This document shows, in pieces, positions 1-6,743 of a DNA stretch of 10,480 bases. Both the position numbers and the translations under genes were made by a program. Each line of letters starts with the position of its first letter. The stretch's first letter is position 1. The notes under the pieces were generated by a model. The model had not been told where the DNA came from and searched no databases. It saw only the letters and a program-made list of their open reading frames with translations. The DNA is from Flavobacteriaceae bacterium UBA3078 (GTDB taxonomy: Bacteria > Bacteroidota > Bacteroidia > Flavobacteriales > Flavobacteriaceae), in assembly GCA_002366675.1 (NCBI GenBank), contig DFBO01000214.1, positions 1 to 10,480 on the forward strand. Direction: 5' to 3'.

Positions 1-1752
1 ATCTCCACGAGATTCATGATATGCTTTAATTACCATAAGTCCAGCAAACTCGCCATTAGCACCAGAGTTTGGTTGTAGAGACGTGCCAGAAAAACCAGTA
101 ATTTCTGTTAATTGGTCTTCTAATTCTTTTAAAATTGTTTGATATCCTTGTGCTTGCTCAATAGGAACAAAAGGATGAATGCTTCCCCAATTTGGTGAAC
201 TTAGTGGCAACATTTCTGCTGCTGCATTTAATTTCATGGTACAAGATCCTAATGAAATCATGGAATGATTTAAGGACAAATCTTTACGCTCTAATTTTTT
301 AATGTATCTCATTAATTCAGTTTCTGAATGATGTGAATTAAAGATGTCTAAGCTTAAGAAATCAGATTTTCTTTGAAGACTTTCAGAAATATGATTTGCT
401 TCTGAAAGTGATGATATTTTAATTGTTTCTGTTCCTGTTGCTTCTGCAAAAATAGCTACAATTTCATTCGCGTTTTTAAGCGTTGTAGTTTCATTTATTG
501 AAATGGTAACTGTATTGGCATCTGGATAAAAGAAATTAACTTCATGCTTTTCTGCAATCGTTTTTATTTTTGTTGCATCGGCTTGAATATTAAGCGTATC
601 GAAAAATGAGGTGTTAGTTTGTTTAAAACCTGATTCTTCTAAACTACTTGAAATACTAGAAGCTGTATTATGAACTTTTTTAGCTATAAATTCCAATCCT
701 TTTGGACCATGATAAACGGCGTACATTCCAGCCATAACAGCTAGCAATACTTGTGCAGTACAAATGTTTGATGTTGCTCTGTCTCTTTTTATATGTTGCT
801 CACGTGTTTGTAACGCCATACGTAAGGCTCTGTTTCCATTAACGTCTTTAGTAACACCAATAATCCGTCCTGGAATATCTCTTTTGTAAGCTTCCTTTGT
901 TGCAAAATACGCAGCATGAGGCCCACCATAACCCATTGGTATACCAAAACGTTGTGTAGTTCCAACCACGACATCTGCACCAAATTTACCTGGAGCTTCC
1001 AGCATAACAAGACTTAAAATATCTGCAGCTACTGCTACTTTTATTTGAGCATTATTAGCTTTTTCAATAAAGGATTTAATGTCTGTTATTTGGCCGTTTT
1101 TACCAGGATATTGTAGAATGGCTCCAAAATATTCTGAAGAAAAATCGAATGAGTCTTCGTTTCCAACAACTAATTCAATTCCAATTGGATTTGCTCTTGT
1201 ATGTAATAAAGATAATGTTTGAGGTAAAATATTTTCAGAAACAAAAAACTTATTGACACCTGCTTTTTTCTGATCACGTTCTCTAACAGCAAATAATAAA
1301 CTCATAGCCTCTGCTGCTGCTGTACTTTCATCCAAAAGAGATGCATTTGCCAATTCCATTCCTGTTAGGTCTGTAACCATGGTTTGGAAGTTTAATAAAG
1401 CTTCTAAACGACCTTGAGCAATTTCTGCTTGATAAGGTGTATATGCTGTATACCAACCTGGATTTTCAAGAACATTTCTTTGAATAACTGGAGGTAAAAT
1501 AGTTGGGTGATACCCAAGTCCTATATATGTTTTGTAAGTTTTGTTTTGCTTAGAAAGTTCATGAATATGTGTTAAATATTCCTGTTCGCTCATTGGTTCG
1601 TCCAGATTAAGTGGCTTTTTTAACTTAATGTCATCTGGAAGTGTTTCAAATATTAGTTGATCTAATGAGTCTACACCAATTGTTTTAAACATTTTTTTTT
1701 GGTCTTCCTCTCTTGGACCAATGTGGCGAAGTGCAAAATTAGTTGTGTTCAT
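1..1752 (-). CDS. gcvP: Glycine dehydrogenase (decarboxylating), P protein of the glycine cleavage system; C-terminal part outside the window
   Basis: This is the PLP-dependent P protein, which decarboxylates glycine and passes the aminomethyl group to the lipoyl arm of GcvH. It works in the cytoplasm with GcvT, GcvH and the L protein. The frame is open without a stop from the ATG at 1752 to base 1, giving 584 residues. The usual single-chain P protein is about 950 residues, so about 60% is present. Visible family signatures are the N-terminal FALRHIGPRE (residues 6-15), GLGYHPTILPPVIQRN, the NPGWYTAYTPYQAEIAQGR block, the GVPMGYGGPHAAYFA block and SLGSCTMKLN around 500-509. The start is chosen because HIGPRE sits at its usual distance from the N terminus. 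The PLP lysine lies in the missing C-terminal half, so catalytic competence cannot be judged here. The length already passes the point where two-subunit enzymes split (about 450 residues), so this is the fused form. No other gcv gene is visible. Confidence 0.97.
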   Translation of the reverse strand, partial: MNTTNFALRHIGPREEDQKKMFKTIGVDSLDQLIFETLPDDIKLKKPLNLDEPMSEQEYLTHIHELSKQNKTYKTYIGLGYHPTILPPVIQRNVLENPGWYTAYTPYQAEIAQGRLEALLNFQTMVTDLTGMELANASLLDESTAAAEAMSLLFAVRERDQKKAGVNKFFVSENILPQTLSLLHTRANPIGIELVVGNEDSFDFSSEYFGAILQYPGKNGQITDIKSFIEKANNAQIKVAVAADILSLVMLEAPGKFGADVVVGTTQRFGIPMGYGGPHAAYFATKEAYKRDIPGRIIGVTKDVNGNRALRMALQTREQHIKRDRATSNICTAQVLLAVMAGMYAVYHGPKGLEFIAKKVHNTASSISSSLEESGFKQTNTSFFDTLNIQADATKIKTIAEKHEVNFFYPDANTVTISINETTTLKNANEIVAIFAEATGTETIKISSLSEANHISESLQRKSDFLSLDIFNSHHSETELMRYIKKLERKDLSLNHSMISLGSCTMKLNAAAEMLPLSSPNWGSIHPFVPIEQAQGYQTILKELEDQLTEITGFSGTSLQPNSGANGEFAGLMVIKAYHESRGD

Positions 1753-1777
1753 TAAATGAATGTTGTGTTTTAAGGCG

Positions 1778-1785
1778 CAAAATTA
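1778..1785 (-). promoter_or_regulatory. Putative -7 box of the gcvP promoter
   Basis: Read on the minus strand this is TAATTTTG followed by C, an exact match to the Bacteroidota -7 consensus TAnnTTTG. It lies 25 bases before the gcvP start codon, which would give a leader of about 20 nt. No clear TTTG element is seen at the -33 position, so the assignment rests on one box. No glycine riboswitch or other leader structure fits in so short a leader. Confidence 0.4.
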
Positions 1786-1871
1786 CGTAATAATTCACGT
1801 TAAATTGTTAATGAAAACTAAAGTTTTTAACCAATTAAATAGGTTATTAACACTTTGCGTATTTTTGTTTT

Positions 1872-2705
1872 ATGAGTTTTCTTAAAAAGATATTAGATTT
1901 TTATATAGATAGCAGTATTCATGTAGCATTAGCAGTATTTTCTTTGTCATTGATAACACTCATGGAATTTCATATTCCATATGATGAAGCCATCCTTTAT
2001 TTTATTTTTTATGCCACCATTTCAGGTTATAATTTTGTAAAGTATTTTGGTTTGGCACGCTTCCACCATAGAAGTTTAACTCGTTGGCTCAAGCTAGTGC
2101 AAATATTCTCTTTGTTTTGTTTTGTGCTTATGTGTTATTATGCTTTTCAATTAGAGGTTAAAACGCTTATTATTATTATTGTTTTTGGATTGACCACTTT
2201 TTTATATGCTGTCCCTTTTTTGCCTAGTAAATTTTTTTATGATAGTCATAAAAACCTTAGAAGTATTAGTGGTTTAAAAGTATATATTATTGCTTTGGTT
2301 TGGTCTGGAGTAACGGTTCTATTACCATTAATAGATAATAACATTACTCTTAATGTGGATGTGCTTATTATTGCATTGCAAAGATTTATATTAGTTGTTG
2401 TTTTAATGTTCCCTTTTGAGATTAGAGATTTAAACTACGATAACCTGAAATTAGCAACTATTCCTCAGCAAATAGGTGTTAAGAATACAAAAGTTATTGG
2501 CATTCTATTAATGATGGTATTTTTCTTTTTGGAATTTTTTAAAGATGAGATTAACGCTTATAGCATAATAGCATTATTAATAACCACTTTTATTACTATG
2601 TTGTTATTAATTTTTGCAAATAGAAATCAAGGAAGATATTATAGTGCTTTTTGGGTTGAATTGGTCCCAATATTCTGGCTTATATTAATGATGTTGTTTC
2701 TCTAA
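1872..2705 (+). CDS. Polytopic inner-membrane protein, UbiA-prenyltransferase-like with an incomplete active-site motif
   Basis: The 277-residue protein is strongly hydrophobic, with about eight or nine possible membrane segments (for example near 17-33, 41-60, 76-92, 98-116, 137-154, 166-182, 207-222, 231-249 and 260-277). The segment FEIRDLNYD (182-190) followed by LATIPQQIG (194-202) resembles the second acidic motif and following Thr-x-Pro...Gly stretch of UbiA-family prenyltransferases, which bind Mg-diphosphate. The place where the first motif NDxxD is expected reads N54-F-V-K-Y, so both aspartates are absent. It may be a UbiA-fold protein with altered or lost transferase activity; the family assignment is my inference from motif and topology, and no substrate can be named. 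The gene is divergent from gcvP (119-bp gap), and its last 21 bases overlap the 3' end of the convergent gene at 2685-2948. A TATTTTTG box at 1860-1867 ends four bases before the ATG and would give a leaderless mRNA if it is used. Confidence 0.85.
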   Translation: MSFLKKILDFYIDSSIHVALAVFSLSLITLMEFHIPYDEAILYFIFYATISGYNFVKYFGLARFHHRSLTRWLKLVQIFSLFCFVLMCYYAFQLEVKTLIIIIVFGLTTFLYAVPFLPSKFFYDSHKNLRSISGLKVYIIALVWSGVTVLLPLIDNNITLNVDVLIIALQRFILVVVLMFPFEIRDLNYDNLKLATIPQQIGVKNTKVIGILLMMVFFFLEFFKDEINAYSIIALLITTFITMLLLIFANRNQGRYYSAFWVELVPIFWLILMMLFL

Positions 2706-2948
2706 TTCTTCATGAAAAACTTCTTTTAATTCTTTTTTTTCAGAATTTTTCAGACATTCAATTTTAGAAGAGTTAATTGATTTTGTCAACTTTTTGTTTT
2801 TACTCACATAAGCTTGGGTTATATGGCACCAAAGATAACGAAGGTTTAGTTTGAGTTTTTCCCAAGATGTCGCTTCATTATATTGTGCCTTATCACAAAT
2901 AAGTTTTGCCTCATCACATGAAATAAATAAAAAAGATTTATTTTTCAT
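2685..2948 (-). CDS. Small soluble Cys/His-containing protein downstream of the ECF sigma factor, possible anti-sigma partner
   Basis: This 87-residue protein starts six bases after the sigma factor stop codon, so translational coupling is likely. It begins MKNKSFLFISCDEAKLICDK and continues with NEATSWEKLKLNLRYLWCHITQAY, a charged, probably helical C terminus and no membrane segment or signal peptide. Cysteines are at 11, 18, 41 and 65, with histidine at 42. From memory, flavobacterial proteins of this type have a SCDEA...CDK...EK.KL..H...C..C pattern reminiscent of the zinc-binding HxxxCxxC of anti-sigma factors. Here the histidine and second cysteine of that pattern read as R37 and T44, so metal binding is doubtful. 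Such short proteins are sometimes labelled 'glycine dehydrogenase' in databases; nothing in the sequence supports that. The role as sigma regulator is inferred from position and size only. The 3' end overlaps the convergent membrane-protein gene by 21 bases. Confidence 0.75.
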   Translation of the reverse strand: MKNKSFLFISCDEAKLICDKAQYNEATSWEKLKLNLRYLWCHITQAYVSKNKKLTKSINSSKIECLKNSEKKELKEVFHEELEKQHH

Positions 2949-2954
2949 TACTAT

Positions 2955-3509
2955 TTAAAACCAGTTTTTTTCCATACACTCTGCCATTGCTATTCTAGCT
3001 CTATGAATAATTACCCAAAGGTTAGACGAAGTGATGTTTAATTCATTACAAATAGTTTCAGTTTCTAGTTTTTCAATAGTTTTCATTCTAAAAACTGCTG
3101 CTTGTTTTTTAGATAGTTTGTCTAAACAGCCAAAAATAGCATCACCAAGTTCTTGATTAATAATTTTGTCTTCTGCAGTTTGATATTGGGCGTCTGCAAC
3201 TCGTTCTTCTAACCAATTACCTTCTATGTCATCATCAGATTTAAAATCCATTCTAACTTCGGCTTTTCCTTTTTTAGAATTTATTTTTCTGTAATGATCA
3301 ATTATTTTTCGTTTTAAAATTGAAATTAGCCAAGTTCGTTCGCTCGCTTCACCTTTAAAATTTTTCATTGATTTCAAACTAGCAAAAAATGTGTCCTGAA
3401 CCAAATCCTTAGCAATTTCCCTGTCGTTTACACGAGTAATGGTAAAATTGTATAAGTAATCTGAATATCGGTCAATCCACTTATTCGGATCTAATTGGTG
3501 TTTGGACAT
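2955..3509 (-). CDS. ECF-family RNA polymerase sigma factor (sigma-70 regions 2 and 4)
   Basis: The 184-residue protein has the two-domain layout of group 4 (ECF) sigma factors, which direct RNA polymerase to a small regulon. Region 2 spans about residues 14-77 and includes the core-binding stretch AKDLVQDTFFASLKS (33-47) and the promoter-melting/-10 recognition helix RTWLISILKRKIIDHYRK (58-75). An acidic linker (about 85-112) leads to region 4 at about 120-178, with the helix-turn-helix TICNELNITSSNLWVIIHRARIAM split over 152-175 and the terminal CMEKNWF. The HRAR...C.EKNW ending resembles ECF groups whose gene is followed by a short anti-sigma gene, and such a small gene does follow here after six bases. 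The start ATG at 3509 gives a normal length for region 2. The upstream gene for the exported 142-residue protein ends 60 bases away, and a possible own promoter lies in that gap. The inducing signal is unknown. Confidence 0.96.
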   Translation of the reverse strand: MSKHQLDPNKWIDRYSDYLYNFTITRVNDREIAKDLVQDTFFASLKSMKNFKGEASERTWLISILKRKIIDHYRKINSKKGKAEVRMDFKSDDDIEGNWLEERVADAQYQTAEDKIINQELGDAIFGCLDKLSKKQAAVFRMKTIEKLETETICNELNITSSNLWVIIHRARIAMAECMEKNWF

Positions 3510-3528
3510 TCTCTAACTAACTTTTTAT

Positions 3529-3536
3529 CAAAAATA
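3529..3536 (-). promoter_or_regulatory. Putative -7 box before the ECF sigma gene
   Basis: On the minus strand this reads TATTTTTG, matching TAnnTTTG, 19 bases before the sigma start codon. A TTTG lies upstream with a spacer of 26 bases, longer than the usual 17-23, so the -33 element is weak. If real, it would let the sigma factor and its small downstream gene be transcribed apart from the peptidase genes upstream. The region is very AT-rich, so a chance match is possible. Confidence 0.33.
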
Positions 3537-3569
3537 AGGTATTTTTTATAAAGTGATAAGCACAAATAA

Positions 3570-3998
3570 TTAATTTCTATCAATAGTTATATTGACATTA
3601 ATATCGTCTTTCTCTACATTCTCATCATATTTTAATACAAATCGTTCTACTTTTTCTGGAATTAGTAGGCAGTCTTTAAGTGTTTTATCTTGAATCAGTT
3701 TTTTGATGAGTAATTTTTTAGTGAAAATGTAAGATTTTGAAGTAAACGATTGTTTGCTATCTAAGAAGGTTATTTTAGTATACAGGCTTCCATATTTACT
3801 ATCGTGAATAAATTTAAGGAAGATAATTTCGTTATCATTTAAATCGTAAAACGATACATTGTTGGCATCTCCTCCAATAGTAAGGCATTCTTTACTATCA
3901 ATATAAGCGACACTTTTTTTAATTTTAATATTTTGAGCATTAACAAAGCAGACTGAAAACACTATAAAAATAAAGCTATATAATAATTTGTATTTCAT
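3570..3998 (-). CDS. Small exported protein of unknown function
   Basis: The 142-residue product starts with a clear Sec signal peptide: basic MKYK, a hydrophobic core (about 5-18) and a likely cleavage site VNA|Q after residue 21. The mature part is about 121 residues, rich in Lys, Asp, Ile and beta-prone segments, with two cysteines (C38 and C110) that could form a disulphide in the periplasm. There is no lipobox, no membrane anchor and no C-terminal secretion (Por) domain that I recognise, so a free periplasmic location is the simplest reading. I do not recognise the family. Its start lies 13 bases after the stop of the M3 peptidase gene, so the two are probably co-transcribed; it precedes the ECF sigma gene by 60 bases. 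Codon use and base composition match the neighbours. Confidence 0.8.
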   Translation of the reverse strand: MKYKLLYSFIFIVFSVCFVNAQNIKIKKSVAYIDSKECLTIGGDANNVSFYDLNDNEIIFLKFIHDSKYGSLYTKITFLDSKQSFTSKSYIFTKKLLIKKLIQDKTLKDCLLIPEKVERFVLKYDENVEKDDINVNITIDRN

Positions 3999-4011
3999 TA
4001 TTTGAGTTTGA

Positions 4012-6048
4012 TTAATTTTTTATTAAACCAGCACGTTTTAGTAATGCTTCTGGTTTTGGTTCTTGTCCTCTAAAACGTTTGTAAAGTGTCATTGGGTCTT
4101 CGGTTCCACCTTGAGAAAGCACATTGTTTTTAAATTTTGTTGCTACCTCTTTGCTAAAAATGCCTTCTTCTTTAAAATATTCAAAAGCATCTGCATCTAA
4201 AACTTCAGCCCATTTGTAACTGTAATATCCTGCTGAATAACCTCCTTGAAAAATATGAGAAAATGATGTGCTCATACAATTTTCTGCCACATCTGGATAC
4301 AGTTTTGTGTTTTCAAAAGCTTTCTCTTCGTGTTTTTTTACATTTTTTATTGTCTCTGGCGATTCGCCAGCATGCCAATTCATATCTAACAAGCCGAAAC
4401 TTATTTGACGTAAAGTCTGCATGCCTTCATGAAACGTTGAAGAGGCTTTAATTTTTTCAATTAATTCCATAGGAATTAGGTCTCCAGTTTCAAAATGTGT
4501 TGCAAATAACTCTAAGGCTTCTTTTTCGTAACACCAGTTTTCTAATACTTGACTTGGTAACTCTACAAAGTCCCAAAAAACACTGGTTCCAGAGATACTA
4601 GGATAAGTTGTGTTAGCTAACATGCCATGAAGCGCATGGCCAAATTCATGAAACAACGTAGTAACTTCATTAAAAGTTAAAAGTGAAGGTTTACTTTTTG
4701 TAGGCTTGGTAAAATTACAAACAATGGAAATATGTGGACGTGAGTTCTTACCATTTTTAATGTATTGTGGTTTGTACGATGTCATCCAGGCACCATTTCG
4801 TTTTCCTGGTCTTGGAAAAAAATCTGCATAAAAAATAGAAACTAATTCTCCTTTATCATTAGTAACTTTATAAGTGAAAACATCTTCATGATATTTGTCT
4901 ATGGTAGAAATTTCTTCAAAATGTAAACCATAAAGTTTTTCTGAAATATTAAAAACACCATCAATCACGTTTTCAAGTTTGAAATAGGGTTTTAGTTTCT
5001 CGTCGTCTAAATTGAATAATTTCTGCTTTAATTTTTCAGCATAATAAGACGCATCCCATTTTTGAAGTTGATCTATATTATCTAATTCTTTTGCAAAAGA
5101 TTCAAGTTCTTTATATTCTTTTAAAGCTGCTGGTTTTGCTTTTTCCAAAAGTTCATTTAAAAAAGCTTCTACCTTTTCAGGAGTTTTAGCCATGCGTTCT
5201 TCTAGCACAAAATGCGCATGCGTTTTATAACCTAGTAATTTGGCTCTTTGGTAGCGAAGTTTTGCGATTTGTAAAACATTATCCTGATTGTCTAATGCGT
5301 CATTTTTAAAGGCTTTTGCTCCAGAAGCTATGGCTAGTTTTTTTCGTAATTCACGATTGTCAGCATAAGTCATAAATGGAATATAACTTGGGTAATCTAA
5401 GGTTATTAACCAGCCTTCTTTATTTTTTGATTCTGCTAATTGTTGTGCAGCTTCTTTTGCTCCATCAGGTAATCCAGACAAATCAGCTTCGTTAGTAATT
5501 AGCATCTCAAATTTGTTAGTTTCTGCTAATACATTTTCGCCAAACTTGAGTTTTAGTTTGCTTAATTCCTTATCAATGGTTCTTAATTGCTGTTTTTTAT
5601 CTTCTTGTAAATTAGCACCATTTCTAGAAAAACTTTTGTATTTTTTGTCTAATAGCGTTTTTTGTTCAGTAGTTAAATTCAGCGTGTTTCTTTCTTCGTA
5701 GACTGATTTAATACGCTTAAAAAGAATTTTGTTTAAAGTTATGTCGTTACTGAATTCAGATAAAAGAGGAGAGACTTCTTGTGCTATTTTCTGAATTTCT
5801 TCATTTGTTTCAGCCGAATTCAAATTAAAAAAGATGCTTGAAATTCTATCTAATTCTTTGCCTGAAAAATCTAATGCTTCAATAGTATTTTTAAAAGTCG
5901 GTTTTTCAGAATTATTTGTAATAGCATTGATTTCTTTTCTTACTTTTTCTATAGCTCTTTTAAAGGCAGGAAAAAAATGCTCATTTTTAATTTTAGAAAA
6001 TGGCGCTGTATGAAACTGTGTGTCAAATGGTTTATTAAGAATGTTCAT
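4012..6048 (-). CDS. M3-family zinc oligopeptidase (oligopeptidase A / peptidyl-dipeptidase Dcp group)
   Basis: The 678-residue protein is a complete M3A metallopeptidase, close to the 680-residue length of both E. coli Dcp and oligopeptidase A. Zinc ligands are visible: H467 and H471 in HEFGH (467-471, with catalytic E468) and E496 in WDFVELPSQ, exactly 25 residues after H471 as in thimet oligopeptidase. The C-terminal GGYSAGYYSYKWAEVLDADAF block supplies the substrate-binding tyrosines of the family. The first 200 residues are the helical cap that restricts access to short peptides. There is no signal peptide, so it should degrade peptides in the cytoplasm, including products of larger proteases and signal peptides. 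The FVELPSQVLENWC...TLRQ region is nearer oligopeptidase A, while other parts suit Dcp, so I leave the symbol open. It is first in a minus-strand run with the small exported protein 13 bases downstream. The ATG at 6048 gives the usual N terminus (NPLL/NKPFDTQF-like). Confidence 0.96.
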   Translation of the reverse strand: MNILNKPFDTQFHTAPFSKIKNEHFFPAFKRAIEKVRKEINAITNNSEKPTFKNTIEALDFSGKELDRISSIFFNLNSAETNEEIQKIAQEVSPLLSEFSNDITLNKILFKRIKSVYEERNTLNLTTEQKTLLDKKYKSFSRNGANLQEDKKQQLRTIDKELSKLKLKFGENVLAETNKFEMLITNEADLSGLPDGAKEAAQQLAESKNKEGWLITLDYPSYIPFMTYADNRELRKKLAIASGAKAFKNDALDNQDNVLQIAKLRYQRAKLLGYKTHAHFVLEERMAKTPEKVEAFLNELLEKAKPAALKEYKELESFAKELDNIDQLQKWDASYYAEKLKQKLFNLDDEKLKPYFKLENVIDGVFNISEKLYGLHFEEISTIDKYHEDVFTYKVTNDKGELVSIFYADFFPRPGKRNGAWMTSYKPQYIKNGKNSRPHISIVCNFTKPTKSKPSLLTFNEVTTLFHEFGHALHGMLANTTYPSISGTSVFWDFVELPSQVLENWCYEKEALELFATHFETGDLIPMELIEKIKASSTFHEGMQTLRQISFGLLDMNWHAGESPETIKNVKKHEEKAFENTKLYPDVAENCMSTSFSHIFQGGYSAGYYSYKWAEVLDADAFEYFKEEGIFSKEVATKFKNNVLSQGGTEDPMTLYKRFRGQEPKPEALLKRAGLIKN

Positions 6049-6152
6049 TTAAGGGATTTATCTATAAAAAAATCAACGTCATATTTTTCTTACTAAAAGA
6101 TTGATTTTCTGATTATTAACTTTACTTTAAGAGTCAAATTGGATTTATGTAC

Positions 6153-6160
6153 TACTTTTG
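6153..6160 (+). promoter_or_regulatory. Orphan plus-strand -7 box (TACTTTTG)
   Basis: TACTTTTG followed by CA is an exact match to the Bacteroidota -7 consensus, in an intergenic gap and pointing away from any plus-strand gene for almost 2 kb. Upstream, TTTA at 6126-6129 with a 23-base spacer or TTG at 6139-6141 with an 11-base spacer are the only -33 candidates, both imperfect. Transcription would begin near 6165 and run into the hairpin at 6221-6247. Confidence 0.42.
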
Positions 6161-6164
6161 CATC

Positions 6165-6253
6165 AGATTTTTCATGAGAGTTTTAAGTGACTCTTTTAAA
6201 TAAATTGATTAATAGCGTTTAAAACCTCGATTTAACATCGAGGTTTTTTATTT
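6165..6253 (+). ncRNA. Candidate small RNA of about 90 nt between the M3 peptidase gene and purE
   Basis: An orphan -7 box at 6153-6160 and a strong hairpin with T-run at 6221-6253 bracket a short stretch with no gene. The predicted transcript would hold a small hairpin (AGAGT at 6178-6182 pairing with ACTCT at 6189-6194 across a short loop), an AU-rich single-stranded linker and the terminator stem. It contains a possible 9-codon frame at 6174-6203 (product MRVLSDSFK, then TAA), so a mini-ORF leader is an alternative. The last bases are antisense to the purE stop codon. I match it to no named RNA family. The existence of the transcript is inferred from promoter and terminator alone; the start is approximate. 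Confidence 0.32.
6221..6247. terminator. Rho-independent hairpin after purE, usable on both strands
   Basis: An 11-bp perfect stem (6221-6231 with 6237-6247) closes a 5-base loop; the core pairs CCTCGAT with ATCGAGG. On the minus strand it begins directly after the purE stop codon and ends in TTTT, so it should end the purK-purE transcript. On the plus strand it is followed by a longer run, TTTTTTATTTT counting stem bases, which makes it at least as good a terminator in that direction, where it would end the candidate small RNA. Confidence 0.78.
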
Positions 6254-6730
6254 TAAGTCTTTTGCAGATTCAAAAACTTTAGCTTTTAGACCTTCTTTAT
6301 AAAGAATAATTTTGTCTAAAACACATTTGTCTGAACTACCAATAATTTGTGCAGCTAAAATACCTGCATTTTTGGCTCCATTAAGAGCTACAGTTGCCAC
6401 AGGAACACCTCCAGGCATTTGTAAAATAGATAAAATAGAATCCCATCCATCTATTGAATTACTGCTTTTTACAGGAACTCCTATAACAGGAAGTGGAGAT
6501 AAAGAAGCTATCATTCCAGGTAAATGTGCTGAGCCACCTGCTCCAGCTATAACAACTGAAAACCCACGTGTATGAGCATTTTTTCCATAATCAAACAACT
6601 TTTCTGGAGTTCTATGTGCAGAAACAATATCAATTTCTATTTCGATATCAAAACCATTTAAAATGTCTATTGCGTCTTGCATGACTGGAAGATCGCTTTT
6701 GCTTCCCATGATAATTCCTACTTTGCTCAT
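6248..6730 (-). CDS. purE: N5-carboxyaminoimidazole ribonucleotide mutase, class I PurE
   Basis: PurE moves the carboxyl group of N5-CAIR to C4 of the imidazole, forming CAIR in de novo purine synthesis. The 160-residue length and motifs are those of bacterial class I PurE: GSKSD (9-13) binding the phosphate, SAHRTP (37-42) with the catalytic H39, GAGGSAHLPGM (63-73), PVIGVPV, and QMPGGVPVATVA. Presence of PurK immediately upstream confirms the two-step bacterial route rather than direct AIR carboxylation by a class II enzyme. It is second in the purK-purE operon, 88 bases after purK; most of that gap is a repeat pair. The stop codon abuts the terminator stem. Confidence 0.98.
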   Translation of the reverse strand: MSKVGIIMGSKSDLPVMQDAIDILNGFDIEIEIDIVSAHRTPEKLFDYGKNAHTRGFSVVIAGAGGSAHLPGMIASLSPLPVIGVPVKSSNSIDGWDSILSILQMPGGVPVATVALNGAKNAGILAAQIIGSSDKCVLDKIILYKEGLKAKVFESAKDLK

Positions 6731-6743
6731 AAACTGATGCTTT

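Noticed and set aside
789..1010. 73-codon minus-strand frame
   Set aside because: It lies inside gcvP in another frame on the same strand; the gcvP frame carries all the conserved motifs.
2728..2750. AATTCT/AGAATT hairpin with short T tail as a terminator for the membrane-protein gene
   Set aside because: Six AT-rich base pairs with an 8-base T-rich loop, inside the coding part of the opposite gene; too weak to separate from chance in this AT-rich sequence.
3570..3998. Lipoprotein reading of the exported 142-residue protein
   Set aside because: The signal peptide has a cysteine at 17 but no small-residue lipobox pattern with Cys at the cleavage site; VNA|Q fits signal peptidase I.
4263..5701. 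Two 62-codon plus-strand frames, 4263-4451 and 5513-5701
   Set aside because: Both lie opposite the M3 peptidase coding sequence, have no recognisable motifs and no promoter.
6069..6108. AAAATCAA/TTGATTTT inverted repeat with a 24-base gap upstream of the M3 peptidase gene
   Set aside because: Eight AT-rich bases per arm at this spacing are expected by chance; no promoter box nearby fixes it as an operator.
6312..6575. 87-codon plus-strand frame opposite purE
   Set aside because: A shadow of the conserved purE coding strand; its content follows from PurE motifs read in reverse.
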